A DNA stretch of 64,000 bases. Source: Shewanella mesophila (lineage in GTDB: Bacteria; Pseudomonadota; Gammaproteobacteria; Enterobacterales; Shewanellaceae). Position numbers and translations under genes: made by a program. How positions within the stretch are numbered: the stretch's first letter is position 1; every line of letters starts with the position of its first letter. Positions 36,932 through 48,524 of the stretch are shown here, piece by piece. Location: the NCBI RefSeq assembly GCF_019457515.1, contig NZ_CP080421.1, forward strand, positions 3,286,001 through 3,350,000. The letters are read 5' to 3'. The notes below the pieces were generated by a model. It did not search any database. It saw nothing but the letters and a program-made list of their open reading frames with translations, and was not told the origin of the DNA.

Positions 36932-37402
36932 TTAAATCACTGGACGGGTACGGAAGTAAAGCAAACTCGGCATCGCCAATCCCACAGATAAGGCACCAAG
37001 AATAAATACGGTTTTTAATCCGTTACTAATGACTTCTGCTGTTAACTCTGGGCTAACTTCAGACTGGGCGGTTAGCTGCACTAGCGCGATGACAGTATTG
37101 TAGGCATAGGTGCCAGGGATCATAGGTATAATTGCGGCAACCGCGTACATTAACGGTGGTGCTAGGTGTTTTTTTGCAAAACCTATGGTCAACACCCCAA
37201 CGATAGCAGCCGCGGCAAATGTCGCCCATTCGATTGGCATATGGAAATGAAGTAAAAGCGTCCTAACACTATGGCCAACCGCACCAGCTAATGCGCAGTA
37301 CGGTAAAAAACGTTTAGGAACATTAAAGACCATGGCAAAGCCAATAGCAGGAATCGATGAAAACAACGCATCATTGAGCAGATTGAATATGAGTTCCATC
37401 AT
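36932..37402 (-). CDS. yjjB: Threonine/serine exporter-type protein, YjjB-like half
   Basis: A 156-residue membrane protein with four to five hydrophobic segments. The motif AAIIPMIPGTYAYNTV is the conserved core of the ThrE C-terminal (DUF3815) module. The ATG at 37402 overlaps the stop of the partner gene (ATGA); a longer frame would lie inside that gene. Together the two halves equal one ThrE transporter. In E. coli the YjjPB pair exports succinate, so the substrate here is uncertain. Confidence 0.85.
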   Translation of the reverse strand: MMELIFNLLNDALFSSIPAIGFAMVFNVPKRFLPYCALAGAVGHSVRTLLLHFHMPIEWATFAAAAIVGVLTIGFAKKHLAPPLMYAVAAIIPMIPGTYAYNTVIALVQLTAQSEVSPELTAEVISNGLKTVFILGALSVGLAMPSLLYFRTRPVI

Positions 37403-38160
37403 AAAAATAGCCCACCAATTTGCATCGCTATGGTTATACCAATAACAGATGAAACAGTTAACAGCGTTGCATGGCCCCAACGAGAAATACCTACATTCAA
37501 GTGGCCTTTAACCATATCTGAAATAGCGTTAATCATTGGAAAACCAGGGACTAACATCAAAACACTTGCCGCCATAGGCAGCTTAGGGGTGTCGGTTAAT
37601 TGAAAATGGTAACCAACCTGCGCAACAAGAGTGGTAATAAAGGCTGTGACGGCAAAGTTAACTAATAGATTAAAATGACGTTTGGCAATAGATATCCGAA
37701 CAAACATGCCTACTGATGCCGCAATTACGGTTATCAGAACCGCCATCCAATCGCCACCGAATAAGTGACAAAAGCTACCACATGACAGTCCTATCATAGG
37801 CACGAGATAACGCCGAGGATAAGTCTTTGGCTGGATGCGTGAAACACGCTTACGAACTTCGTTAAGACCGTAAATGCCTTTCTCGGTAAGCAAACAGATA
37901 CGCTGTAGCTCACAGATAATAGTCATATTTATGCCATGTTCCCGAATTCGACGAGTAGTAGTAATACAGCGTCCATGGACAAGACTGGTTAATACGAGAG
38001 AATTGGAAGAGATAGAGATCTCAACACTGGCAAGGCCTAACGCCTGACCTAAGCGTTGACTGATCTCTTCTACGAGTTCAGATTCAGCGCCATAGGCCAG
38101 AAGTAGTTGTGCAACCCGGACCACTTGCCGAGTAATATCATTTTGAGTATCTGCGTACAC
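37399..38160 (-). CDS. yjjP: Threonine/serine exporter-type protein, YjjP-like half
   Basis: The 253-residue protein has a soluble N-terminal region (~1-115) containing LLLAYGAESELVEEISQRLG, the ThrE (DUF1212) signature. About five membrane segments follow, with VLMLVPGFPMINAISDMVKG. The start appears to be GTG at 38160 with a weak GAG site. It is translationally coupled to the YjjB-like half; obgE lies 35 bases downstream in transcription order upstream of it on the same strand, so read-through from obgE is possible. Confidence 0.85.
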   Translation of the reverse strand: MYADTQNDITRQVVRVAQLLLAYGAESELVEEISQRLGQALGLASVEISISSNSLVLTSLVHGRCITTTRRIREHGINMTIICELQRICLLTEKGIYGLNEVRKRVSRIQPKTYPRRYLVPMIGLSCGSFCHLFGGDWMAVLITVIAASVGMFVRISIAKRHFNLLVNFAVTAFITTLVAQVGYHFQLTDTPKLPMAASVLMLVPGFPMINAISDMVKGHLNVGISRWGHATLLTVSSVIGITIAMQIGGLFL

Positions 38161-38195
38161 GTTATTCTCAGAATGAAATCATTAACAAGCAATAC

Positions 38196-39389
<1,194 letters not shown>

Positions 39390-39536
39390 TTATACTGCCT
39401 ATCCAATCGTACCGCCAAAAAAACAATTATCGTATCGAGCTAACAATAAGCAATCGCCCTATGCCACCCAATGCTTTTCTGGTGCTGGAGCAACGTAATC
39501 GGCTCATTTCACCAGATATCAATCTTTATAAACAAT

Positions 39537-39561
39537 AAAGCCCTACCAGAGGCAGGGCTTT
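39537..39561. terminator. Terminator after rplU-rpmA
   Basis: AAAGCCCT and AGGGCTTT enclose ACCAGAGGC and are followed on the minus strand by a TTATTG tract. It should separate most rpmA transcripts from obgE. Confidence 0.72.
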
Positions 39562-39587
39562 ATAAACTATCTTAGGTGAACTAAGAA

Positions 39588-39845
<258 letters not shown>

Positions 39846-39857
39846 TCAGACCCCTTA

Positions 39858-40169
39858 TTAAGCGTTGATAGCTGTAATTTTAACTTCGGTGAACCACTGA
39901 CGGTGGCCCATCTTCTTGTCGTGGTGCTTACGACGACGGAACTTAACAATAGTTACCTTCTCGCCACGGCCATGGCTGACAACTTCAGCAACAACCTTAC
40001 CACCTTCAACTAAAGGTGCACCAACATGAACAGTCTCACCATCAGCAACCAAAAGAACTTGGTCGAATTCGATAGTTTCGCCTGTAGCGACTTCTAATTT
40101 TTCTAGACGTACAGTATGGCCTTCAGCAACACGGTGCTGCTTACCACCACTTTGAAAAACAGCGTACAT
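39858..40169 (-). CDS. rplU: 50S ribosomal protein L21
   Basis: A 103-residue protein beginning [14 protein letters not shown], with the C-terminal signature [23 protein letters not shown] in part. The ATG at 40169 is the conserved start. It heads the rplU-rpmA operon, divergent from ispB. Confidence 0.98.
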   Translation of the reverse strand: MYAVFQSGGKQHRVAEGHTVRLEKLEVATGETIEFDQVLLVADGETVHVGAPLVEGGKVVAEVVSHGRGEKVTIVKFRRRKHHDKKMGHRQWFTEVKITAINA

Positions 40170-40444
40170 AGCTATTTTACTCCGATATTTCAAGCACGCA
40201 GACCTTTTTGGTTTGGCTGGGTGCTATAAAAGCTTTAATGACAATGGTCGCGGAGTTTACGCTATGTTAGCCAAGCTGACAACCCCTAATTCACTTTGAT
40301 CAAAAAAAGATCGGAATTACTCGCACATTGTGGTTCTAATACTGTCTTGTGACCCATTTTTAGGTAGAATCGACTTATTATAACAATTTAGCCTTAATAT
40401 GGGCTGCCAGAACAACTTAGCAACCCGAGAAGTAGAGCCTATAT

Positions 40445-41416
40445 ATGGATTTGAACGCCATTCGTCAGCTGGCTGATGCTGATATGAAAGCCGTCGACCA
40501 ACTTATCTATAAGCAGTTGGAATCAGATGTAGCCCTAATTAATCAACTTGGGTTCTACATAATTAATGGTGGGGGCAAAAGAATGCGCCCACTACTCTCT
40601 ATTCTTGCCGCGAGAGCCATAGCCTATGAAGGTGAGGCTCATATAAAGTTAGCTGCAATCATAGAATTCATCCACACAGCATCATTACTTCACGATGATG
40701 TTGTCGATGAATCTATGCTCAGGCGAGGTCGTGAAACGGCTAATGCGTTGTTTGGTAACAGCGCAAGCGTACTCGTCGGTGACTTTCTCTATACTCGCTC
40801 ATTCCAGATGATGACAGAGCTTGGCAGCATGCAAGTACTCGAAGTGCTTGCTGATGCAACGAATGTGCTTGCCGAAGGTGAAGTGCTGCAGCTAATGAAC
40901 TGTAACGATCCTGACACTACAGAAGAAAGCTATATGCGTGTCATCTATTGTAAAACAGCCAAGTTATTCGAAGCCGCGACGCGTTTAGCTGGTGTACTAG
41001 CAGACAGCAGCATCGAAGTACAAACAGCACTAGCCGATTACGGAAAGTATTTAGGTACTGCGTTCCAGCTGACAGACGACCTGCTCGACTACACAGCTGA
41101 AACCGAAGAGCTGGGCAAAAATATAGGCGATGATCTTGCAGAAGGTAAACCAACCTTGCCACTGATCTTTGCTATTGCAAATGGAACAGAGCAAGAACAA
41201 GCCTTAATTCGCAATGCCATTGAAAAGGGCGATGGTTCTGGGCATATAGACACCATTCTAAATGCACTAAATCAATGTGGCGCCCTGAAGTACACAGAGC
41301 AAAGAGCCCTAGAAGAAGCAGAAAAGGCGATTAGCGCGTTAGATGTATTGCCTGATACCGATTACAAGCAAGCCTTGATATCGCTCGCTAGAATCGCTGT
41401 GGCGCGTAATCATTAG
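40445..41416 (+). CDS. ispB: Octaprenyl diphosphate synthase
   Basis: The 323-residue prenyltransferase has both Asp-rich motifs, LLHDDVVDE and QLTDDLLDY, and the GGGKRMRP substrate loop. It builds the C40 side chain of ubiquinone and menaquinone. Its position opposite rplU-rpmA is conserved in gammaproteobacteria. A terminator follows before the convergent mdh gene. Confidence 0.94.
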   Translation: MDLNAIRQLADADMKAVDQLIYKQLESDVALINQLGFYIINGGGKRMRPLLSILAARAIAYEGEAHIKLAAIIEFIHTASLLHDDVVDESMLRRGRETANALFGNSASVLVGDFLYTRSFQMMTELGSMQVLEVLADATNVLAEGEVLQLMNCNDPDTTEESYMRVIYCKTAKLFEAATRLAGVLADSSIEVQTALADYGKYLGTAFQLTDDLLDYTAETEELGKNIGDDLAEGKPTLPLIFAIANGTEQEQALIRNAIEKGDGSGHIDTILNALNQCGALKYTEQRALEEAEKAISALDVLPDTDYKQALISLARIAVARNH

Positions 41417-41490
41417 CCGCTATAAGCAGTCATAAGCGATGATTCCCCCGTGTCTCGCCTATAAGCATCAAAGCATAAAACCTAAAAATA

Positions 41491-41518
41491 AAAAATGGAG
41501 CCAATAGGCTCCATTTTA
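41491..41518. terminator. Bidirectional terminator between ispB and mdh
   Basis: AAAATGGAGCC and GGCTCCATTTT enclose AATA. It serves both convergent genes. Confidence 0.85.
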
Positions 41519-41533
41519 TTAATTCGCTTAAGA

Positions 41534-42469
41534 CTATTTAACGAATTCTACACCAAGCTTAATGTCAGCTTTAAGGGTATCTAGCATTGCATCGCGAGCA
41601 TTGGCTTCGAACTCACTCACATCACCATATGCAAGCACTTGCTCTACACCACTCTTACCGAGAAGAATTGGCTGAGCAAAAAATTCAGCATGCTCACTAC
41701 CACCGTCAACATAGGCACATTCGACAACATTAGCTTCGCCCTGTAATCCGCGAACTAATGACAGACCGAACCGGCACGCCGCTTGACCCATAGAAAGTGT
41801 CGCGCTACCGCCACCGGCTTTCGCTTCAACAACTTCAGTACCCGCATTCTGAATACGAGTAGTCAAAGCTGCGACTTCGTCATCGCTAAAAGTAACGCCT
41901 TCAACTTGAGAAAGTAGAGGAAGAATCGTCACGCCACTGTGGCCACCGATAACATTAACTTTAACGTCAGCTACATCTAAACCTTTGGCTTCAGCAACGA
42001 AAGTTTCAGAGCGAATAACATCAAGAGTGGTAACACCAAACAAGCGTGCTTTATCGTATACACCAGCCGCTTTCAATACTTCAGCTGCAATAGCAACCGT
42101 CGTATTAACAGGGTTGGTAATGATACCGATTAGCGCCTTAGGGCAAGTCGCAGCACACTTCTCAACAAGATTGCGAACAATACCTGCGTTAATATTGAAT
42201 AGATCTGAGCGATCCATACCAGGCTTACGTGCGACACCTGCAGAAATAAGAACAACATCAGCACCTTCTAGTGCTGGGGTTGGATCTTCACCAGCAAAGC
42301 CTTTGACTTCAACTGCAGTCGGGATATGGCTTAAGTCAACCGCAACACCAGGCGTTACAGGAGCGATATCATAAAGGGACAGTTTTGAACCAGCAGGCAA
42401 TTGAGTCTTAAGCAGTAGAGCAAGAGCCTGGCCAATACCACCAGCGGCACCAAGTACAGCAACTTTCAT
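41534..42469 (-). CDS. mdh: NAD-dependent malate dehydrogenase
   Basis: The 311-residue TCA-cycle enzyme has the Rossmann start [20 protein letters not shown], substrate arginines in [15 protein letters not shown] and catalytic His in [12 protein letters not shown]. The length is that of the E. coli type (312). The ATG at 42469 is the conserved start. It is divergent from argR, an arrangement common in this class. Confidence 0.97.
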   Translation of the reverse strand: MKVAVLGAAGGIGQALALLLKTQLPAGSKLSLYDIAPVTPGVAVDLSHIPTAVEVKGFAGEDPTPALEGADVVLISAGVARKPGMDRSDLFNINAGIVRNLVEKCAATCPKALIGIITNPVNTTVAIAAEVLKAAGVYDKARLFGVTTLDVIRSETFVAEAKGLDVADVKVNVIGGHSGVTILPLLSQVEGVTFSDDEVAALTTRIQNAGTEVVEAKAGGGSATLSMGQAACRFGLSLVRGLQGEANVVECAYVDGGSEHAEFFAQPILLGKSGVEQVLAYGDVSEFEANARDAMLDTLKADIKLGVEFVK

Positions 42470-42776
42470 AGTTATCTCCGTCAATTCTTGGATATTTGTG
42501 ATGTAGATCTAAATTCACCGATGGCGCAACATTACTGTAATCACGCAAAGAATTCAATTATCCGTTAGTCGTGTAGCCAGATATTTTACTTTTTTACTCT
42601 AAATTGTTATTTCACTAGCTATAACGTATAGTCACAACTCATCTATCACATCTCCAGCCTTTCTCTCTCCTTCAAGATTGAAGTGAATTTTTATTCACAA
42701 TTTCCGATTAACACTTGACTTTGACGCTAACTATATTCAGAATGAGCCAGATTTTTGAATAAAGAATAATAAAACT
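42470..42776. promoter_or_regulatory. mdh-argR divergent promoter region
   Basis: The 307-base region contains the ARG box at 42684-42697. A half-conserved CRP-like sequence (TGTGATGTAGATCTAA, about 42497-42512) lies close to the mdh start. No reading frame is visible. Confidence 0.5.
42684..42697. promoter_or_regulatory. ARG box (ArgR operator)
   Basis: TGAATTTTTATTCA matches the ARG box consensus TGAAT-N4-ATTCA perfectly. It lies 80 bases upstream of argR and about 215 bases upstream of mdh, consistent with autoregulation of argR. I did not find a clear second box at the usual 3-base spacing. Confidence 0.8.
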
Positions 42777-43247
42777 ATGCAAGCAAATAAAAATCAAGAC
42801 GAATTAGTAAAGACCTTTAAGGCGATTTTAAAAGAGGAGCGCTTTGGCTCTCAAAGTGAAATCGTCAATGCCCTCCAAGCTGAGGGATATAGCAATATCA
42901 ATCAATCTAAAGTCTCTCGAATGCTGAGCAAATTCGGCGCAGTACGTACTCGTAACGCAAAGCAGGAGATGGTCTATTGCTTACCAGCAGAGCTAGGCGT
43001 GCCTACAGCTGGTAGCCCACTAAAAAACTTAGTCCTAGATGTTGACCATAATCAATCAATGATTGTGATTCGAACCAGTCCCGGGGCGGCGCAATTGATA
43101 GCAAGGCTACTCGACTCGATAGGTAAGCCGGAAGGTATCTTAGGTACTATTGCAGGTGATGATACTATTTTTATCTGTCCTTCTAATATTCAAGAAGTAA
43201 ATAAGACGCTAGACACTGTGAAGTCACTTTTTAATTATGCTGACTAA
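42777..43247 (+). CDS. argR: Arginine repressor
   Basis: The 156-residue regulator has an N-terminal winged helix (~8-75) with [22 protein letters not shown]. The C-terminal hexamerisation and arginine-binding domain (~85-150) carries [16 protein letters not shown] and [13 protein letters not shown]. It represses arginine biosynthesis genes when arginine-bound. The ARG box in its promoter indicates self-control. Confidence 0.97.
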   Translation: MQANKNQDELVKTFKAILKEERFGSQSEIVNALQAEGYSNINQSKVSRMLSKFGAVRTRNAKQEMVYCLPAELGVPTAGSPLKNLVLDVDHNQSMIVIRTSPGAAQLIARLLDSIGKPEGILGTIAGDDTIFICPSNIQEVNKTLDTVKSLFNYAD

Positions 43248-43336
43248 CTAGAGGCTGTTACTCTTGCTAGCTCAGTTTAGCTTAAGTTGATTAACGAACT
43301 TTTTACCTCTAGAAAGCTAGCGCATAAAAAATTGCA

Positions 43337-43374
43337 GAATAAAAAACACACCTTTTAAGGTGTGTTTTTTATTC
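43337..43374. terminator. Bidirectional terminator between argR and the DyP gene
   Basis: An 18-base perfect inverted repeat with a two-base loop, GAATAAAAAACACACCTT and its complement, gives T-runs on both strands. Confidence 0.88.
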
Positions 43375-43403
43375 TATGTTGGCTAATCACTTGGATTCAG
43401 TAG

Positions 43404-44339
43404 TTAATCAACGACACTTTCCATAAAGTCCAATGACGGCGCAAAAAACGCTGAGCCCGTTAACGCTTGAGTAAAATGCATCAGGTGGTCGTGATGTCCC
43501 TCTCCGTCACCATGGATCATGCTATGCAGCATTTTTTCGAAATGCACCGAATTACGGCAATTAGAGATAAACATCAATCCCTGCTCTTTCATTGAGCCAT
43601 AAGGCATGCTCTGCCTTAAAATTTCCATTGATTTACCGTTACTATCTTTAAGATTAACTCGCTTTGTGTGGCTGGTTAACGCTTTCTCTTCCGATGCATA
43701 TTCAATATTATCGATCTTTGTCCGACCGAAGATATCTTCTTGCTTCTTTAGCGGCAATCTATGCCATTTACTCAAATTATGTGCATATTTTTGGACATGC
43801 ACATAGCTCCCTGAACGGAATGGCCTATCTTCATCGCCAACTAAAGCCACCTCTTGGCGATGACGACCTTTAGGGTTTTCAGTACCATCGACAAACCCCG
43901 TAAGATCGCGAGTATCCATAAATTGAAAACCACGTTCTTCATCAACAAGTTCGACTAGATCCTCAAACATCTGACACACTTCATTGGCAACCAAGTGCAA
44001 TATATCGTAACGATCACATCGAAGATGGACAAAAAGATCATACTCGTGCGCAGGAGCATCTCGATTATCAGAGCTCATTGCTGGAAAAGGTTTGAGTTGT
44101 GCAGGCCTGTCAATTGGGTAAAGGCTATCCCAATAATTAGCACCAATAGCCACAAAACCATTGAATGCACTATCAGCATACTGATCTGACAAGTCATAAA
44201 TATATTGAGCTATGTTAGCGACACAGGGACGCAACTGAGATTCAACGCCATCATTAGCGCTAAACATTAAATAAACACTATGTAAATTACCTTCTGCGCA
44301 CACACCCAACTGTTCACGTGGCATAACCTGACTATCCAT
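43404..44339 (-). CDS. DyP-type haem peroxidase
   Basis: The 311-residue protein has the catalytic signature GFVDGTENPKG (distal Asp) and the proximal haem-ligand region with His in GSYVHVQKYAHNL. It belongs to the bacterial short group, which uses peroxide to oxidise dyes or phenolics; similar Shewanella enzymes are known. No Tat signal or encapsulin-targeting tail is evident, so it should be cytoplasmic. It is monocistronic. Confidence 0.9.
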   Translation of the reverse strand: MDSQVMPREQLGVCAEGNLHSVYLMFSANDGVESQLRPCVANIAQYIYDLSDQYADSAFNGFVAIGANYWDSLYPIDRPAQLKPFPAMSSDNRDAPAHEYDLFVHLRCDRYDILHLVANEVCQMFEDLVELVDEERGFQFMDTRDLTGFVDGTENPKGRHRQEVALVGDEDRPFRSGSYVHVQKYAHNLSKWHRLPLKKQEDIFGRTKIDNIEYASEEKALTSHTKRVNLKDSNGKSMEILRQSMPYGSMKEQGLMFISNCRNSVHFEKMLHSMIHGDGEGHHDHLMHFTQALTGSAFFAPSLDFMESVVD

Positions 44340-44513
44340 AATAAACCCTACCCTTTGTCAGTCTCAATTTCGGCAATATTATCCGAAACTTTAGCGGTAA
44401 ATAGTATTACATAACCCACAAACCATTAAAATGAAACCCATATAACCCGTTAGATTAGCGTGTTTTTATGCTAACGACTATATAGAGTCATAAAAGTGTT
44501 AAGCTTGATACTA

Positions 44514-45542
44514 TCAAAACAATACTAAGGCGTGCTCTAAAATGTTAAGCCTAACACTTTGCCCTACTTCAAGCCCGATCTGAGCCGTTTTAATATCCAA
44601 ACTATCACTACCGACTAGCACGCGGTAATAACAAACACTACCTAAGAATCGTCTTTCAGCAATACGTCCTGAGCCTTGTTCATCAGCAGAGATCTCAATC
44701 TGCTCTGGGCGTAAGAGCAGCTCGCCACTATACCCTATGCTTTGCAGTAACGACTGAGAACTAGTCGCTTCACCTATCGCTGTCACCACCCTGGTCTCAT
44801 CAATTACTCTGGCAGCGACATAGTTTCCTGCCCCAAGAAACTCTGCCACATATTTGTCTGACGGATGACTATAAAGCATCTCGGCACTGCCATATTGCGC
44901 TATAGCGCCCTCGCTAAATAACGCTAACTTATCGGCAAACACGAATGCTTCATCTTTGCTATGCGTCACAAATACGGCACTCACGTTACGTTGCTTCAAT
45001 ATAGCGCGGATCTCTAACATCATCTCGCTACGCACTTTTGCATCAATATTAGAAAAAGGCTCATCGAGTAATAACAGCTCAGGCTCATAAGCAAGCGCAC
45101 GAGCGATAGATACCCTTTGTTGCTGCCCACCTGATAGTTCGTGGGGGTAGCGTTTAGCCAAACCCTCAAGTTTAACCAAGGTGAGCATCTCCTCTAGCCT
45201 CAGCTGGCGCTCGACTTTACTCAACCCCTTTACCCCAAACAAAATATTCTCAGCCACTGTCAGGTGCGGGAAAAGCGCATAATCTTGAAAGATCATCCCC
45301 ACCTCCCGTTGATCACTTGGAATGAATATGTCACCCGCAGACAATAATCGGCCATTAATGCTTATCAGCCCTTGGGTAATTGGCTGAAGCCCTGCAATTG
45401 CGCGTAGTAACGTCGTCTTACCGCAACCACTTGGTCCAAGTAAGGCGGCGATTTCTCCTTGTTGAATATTAAGATTGAGTCCGCTCAATATCACCTGACC
45501 GTGATAATCACTATGAACGTTTTCGATATTAAGTGTCGACAT
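44514..45542 (-). CDS. fbpC: Iron(III) ABC transporter ATP-binding protein
   Basis: The 342-residue ATPase has Walker A GPSGCGKTTLLRA, signature LSGGQQQRVSIARA and Walker B LLLLDEPFSNID. A C-terminal regulatory TOBE-like domain (~240-342) follows. It drives the FbpB permease for ferric iron uptake. Its start is two bases after the permease stop (TAATTATG), so the genes are coupled. A Fur box stands at the head of the operon. Confidence 0.92.
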   Translation of the reverse strand: MSTLNIENVHSDYHGQVILSGLNLNIQQGEIAALLGPSGCGKTTLLRAIAGLQPITQGLISINGRLLSAGDIFIPSDQREVGMIFQDYALFPHLTVAENILFGVKGLSKVERQLRLEEMLTLVKLEGLAKRYPHELSGGQQQRVSIARALAYEPELLLLDEPFSNIDAKVRSEMMLEIRAILKQRNVSAVFVTHSKDEAFVFADKLALFSEGAIAQYGSAEMLYSHPSDKYVAEFLGAGNYVAARVIDETRVVTAIGEATSSQSLLQSIGYSGELLLRPEQIEISADEQGSGRIAERRFLGSVCYYRVLVGSDSLDIKTAQIGLEVGQSVRLNILEHALVLF

Positions 45543-45544
45543 AA

Positions 45545-47176
45545 TTAGCTGCGATGCTCCAGAGAACGATTTAAATAGATAAGCGGAATAAGTCCTACAA
45601 GAACAATTACGATTGCCGCTAGTGCGCCATGTTCTAACTGTTCGTCAGATACGAATTGATAGACATAAGTTGCAAGGTTTTCAAACCCAACAGGCCTAAG
45701 CAGCAGCGCAGCAGGAAGCTCTTTCATACTCTCGATAAACACTAGCAATAGCCCTGCAAATATCCCCTTTCTCAATAAAGGTAAATGAACTCGCCACAGC
45801 AAGATTTTCGGCTTAAGCCCCATCGTCATTGCAGCCATATCGAGCGTCGGACTCATACGCTTGTAACTAGTCTCCACACTGCCAATCGCTATCGCCACAA
45901 AACGGACACTGAAACCAAACAGCAATACAAAAATACTACCGCTTAAAATGAGACCCGGCCCCAAAGCATCAAAATAGGCATATATATCGTTTATCACAAA
46001 ATCCAAATAGGTCAGCGGTACTAGTACGCCAATCGCGAGTACAGTACCGGGTAAAGCATATCCGGTTGAAGCAAATCGGGAGGGAAGCTTATCGGCCTTG
46101 CGTGGACTACATCTTCTAACGAACATCAGCAATACCGCAATGCAAACTGTAATAATACTAACGAGCACCGCAATATAAAGGCTGTTAACAGCATAATTGA
46201 GAAAATTGCCGTTCCAACTCACCTCAAAATACTGCCAGCCATAACCCATCAGAATCATAAACGGTAACAAAAATGCCAATAACAACAATCCAAAGCAGTA
46301 TCCCAGAGCTAAATATCCCTGCGTTTTTGACAACGTATAGCGATCGCCATCATTTAACTCTGTATGCTTTTGAAATAACTTTTGTCTTCTACGAGCAAAC
46401 CGCTCTATACCAATGATGCCAAAGACGACAAATAACATGATGGCGGACAGCTTAGCGGCGGCAGACAAACTACCATATTCGAGCCAAGTATCGTAAACGG
46501 CTGTCGTTAATGTCGGTACAGAAAAGTAACTCACGGTCGCAAAATCTGCCACTGTTTCCATCGCAACTAAGGCTGCGCCGACCGCGAGTGCGGGTCTTGC
46601 CATAGGTAAGCTTAGACGCCAAAAGCTGCGCCATGGTCCACACCCCATAACCCGGGCAGCATGTTGCAAACTGGACGACTGCTCTAAAAAAGCCGTGCGT
46701 GCTAAAAGGTAAATATAGGGAAACAACACCAGAGCCAAGATTACAGAGGCTCCCGCTAAGGTACGAATATCAGGAAAGAAATAATCTTGAGGCGATTGCC
46801 AATTAAACAGGTGCCTCAACCCACGCTGAATAGGTCCAGCATAATCCAATAGATCGGTATAAACGTAGGCGACGACGTAAGCAGGCATGGCTAATGGCAA
46901 CAACAAGGCCCACTGAAACACTCGTCGCCCAGGAAAGTCACAACGTGCAACTAACCATGCAGCAGGAATAGCAATCGCCGTCGCCCAAAAGCATACAGAG
47001 AGCATCAATAACAAGGTATTGAGGACATAAGTAGGCAATACAGTGTTAAGCAGATGAGGAAAAATTGATTCATCAGGGGCTGCCGTCTGAATAACGATTG
47101 CGACAAGAGGGAGCGTCAATATTGCTGCAACAACATAGCTGGTTACCGACCAACGCTTAGCAAAACCTAAAATCAT
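45545..47176 (-). CDS. fbpB: Iron(III) ABC transporter permease, fused double module
   Basis: The 543-residue protein has about twelve membrane segments in two tandem permease halves. The cytoplasmic EAA-type loops are ALQHAARVMGCGPWRSFWRLSLP and ALDMAAMTMGLKPKILLWRVHLP-like (here SPTLDMAAMTMG). This double-module layout is typical of FbpB-class ferric permeases. The gene lies 174 bases after fbpA, across a hairpin that may attenuate transcription so that binding protein exceeds transporter. Confidence 0.92.
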   Translation of the reverse strand: MILGFAKRWSVTSYVVAAILTLPLVAIVIQTAAPDESIFPHLLNTVLPTYVLNTLLLMLSVCFWATAIAIPAAWLVARCDFPGRRVFQWALLLPLAMPAYVVAYVYTDLLDYAGPIQRGLRHLFNWQSPQDYFFPDIRTLAGASVILALVLFPYIYLLARTAFLEQSSSLQHAARVMGCGPWRSFWRLSLPMARPALAVGAALVAMETVADFATVSYFSVPTLTTAVYDTWLEYGSLSAAAKLSAIMLFVVFGIIGIERFARRRQKLFQKHTELNDGDRYTLSKTQGYLALGYCFGLLLLAFLLPFMILMGYGWQYFEVSWNGNFLNYAVNSLYIAVLVSIITVCIAVLLMFVRRCSPRKADKLPSRFASTGYALPGTVLAIGVLVPLTYLDFVINDIYAYFDALGPGLILSGSIFVLLFGFSVRFVAIAIGSVETSYKRMSPTLDMAAMTMGLKPKILLWRVHLPLLRKGIFAGLLLVFIESMKELPAALLLRPVGFENLATYVYQFVSDEQLEHGALAAIVIVLVGLIPLIYLNRSLEHRS

Positions 47177-47269
47177 TAGTTATCTCTTTTATCTCAGTCG
47201 CACAATTATCTGCTATCAACCTAAATCAAATCTTAAAGAACAATAATTACAGATGAAAAAACGAGCAAT

Positions 47270-47313
47270 ACTCGATAAAAAAACAAAATAGCCCTCTCTA
47301 ATGGAGAAGGCTA
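47270..47313 (-). terminator. Intra-operon hairpin between fbpA and fbpB
   Basis: On the minus strand TAGCCTTCTC and GAGAGGGCTA pair (with a small mismatch) around CATTA, followed by TTTTGTTTTTTT. It probably ends most fbpA transcripts, with read-through into fbpBC. Confidence 0.7.
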
Positions 47314-47350
47314 TCGCTTAAAGCTTGTTAATCTTATTTACAACATGCCA

Positions 47351-48358
47351 TTACAGATCAAATTTAACCTCATCTAATAACTTGACTGCAACTTTATGAT
47401 ATTCAGCTAATTTATAAATCGGCAACTCATCGGCTTTAAATTCTCCCCAAGACGCTACCAGTTTTGAAGGGGCAACATTTAACTTAACGGGATACTCCAT
47501 GTTAACTTCAGCATAAGCCTTTTGGGCGGCATCACTTGATAGATATTCCATTAACTTTATCGCATTTTCTTTATGTGGCGAATGCTTAGCTAAGGCCATA
47601 CCAGAAACATTGATATGAGAGCCTCGATTCTCTTGGTTTGGAAAGTTGATATTGACCGCCTCAGCCCAAGAAACTTGGTTAGGATCTTGAAGCATCTTAC
47701 CGAGGTAATAACTGTTACCAATTGCAATGTCACACAAGCCCTCTTTAACAGCCTTCACCTGAGCGCGGTCATTTCCCTGAGGCTTACGAGCTAGGTTTGC
47801 CTTGACGCCTTCTAACCATATTTTGGTTTCCTGCTCTCCATGATGCGCAATCATGGATGCAACTAAAGAGATGTTATATGGATGCTTACCACTGCGCGTA
47901 CAAATTTTGCCTTTAAACTTAGGATCGGCAAGCTCTTCGTAATCTATTGCTATGGGTCCTATCCTATCTTTCGATGAGTAGATGTTTCTTACCCGCTTGG
48001 TCAGCGCATACCAATCATCTTGAGGCGATCTCAATGCATGAGGAATATTGTCACTCAAGGTTTTGCTGTTCACTGGCTGCACGAGTTCTTTATCAACCAA
48101 CTCCATTAAACGCGAAAAATCACTTGTTAAAATCAGATCGGCAGGAGATAAACGACCTTCTCGGGCAAGGCGTTCCGCAATACCATTTTTAGAAAAGACG
48201 ACATCCACTTTCACACCTGTTTCTTTGGTAAAATCAGCAAGAATTGGTTCAATTAGAAACGCCTGACGATATGAATAGACCGTTAAGGTCTCAGCTGCGC
48301 TCACTACAGTGGCAAAACAAGCTAATCCCAAAAAAGCCAAGCTTTTAACAAACTTCAT
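47351..48358 (-). CDS. fbpA: Periplasmic ferric-iron-binding protein
   Basis: The 335-residue protein has a signal peptide ending VVSA-AE. The two-lobed binding fold begins TLTVYSYRQAFLIEPILADF. Features of FbpA/FutA proteins are visible, including paired tyrosines in GNSYYLG that bind Fe(III), and RSGKHPYNIS. It delivers ferric iron to FbpB-FbpC. A Fur box lies 19 bases upstream of its start. Confidence 0.93.
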   Translation of the reverse strand: MKFVKSLAFLGLACFATVVSAAETLTVYSYRQAFLIEPILADFTKETGVKVDVVFSKNGIAERLAREGRLSPADLILTSDFSRLMELVDKELVQPVNSKTLSDNIPHALRSPQDDWYALTKRVRNIYSSKDRIGPIAIDYEELADPKFKGKICTRSGKHPYNISLVASMIAHHGEQETKIWLEGVKANLARKPQGNDRAQVKAVKEGLCDIAIGNSYYLGKMLQDPNQVSWAEAVNINFPNQENRGSHINVSGMALAKHSPHKENAIKLMEYLSSDAAQKAYAEVNMEYPVKLNVAPSKLVASWGEFKADELPIYKLAEYHKVAVKLLDEVKFDL

Positions 48359-48376
48359 TTAAACTCCCACAATATT

Positions 48377-48396
48377 AATGATAATGATTATCAATT
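48377..48396. promoter_or_regulatory. Fur box
   Basis: AATGATAATGATTATCAATT matches the Fur consensus (GATAAT-GAT-ATTATC type, 7-1-7 symmetry) closely. It overlaps the expected fbpA promoter, so iron-replete Fur should repress fbpA. It also lies 129-148 bases upstream of the divergent unknown gene. Confidence 0.85.
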
Positions 48397-48524
48397 AACC
48401 ATAGGTTAATCAATCGCAGATTAAACGGCAAGTTAAAATCAAAAAATGCACGGATGTAAATTTTGACCCTACAGAGGTCTCAAACTAGACTTTGTTAAAA
48501 TCAACAATAAATGGCACGGATATA

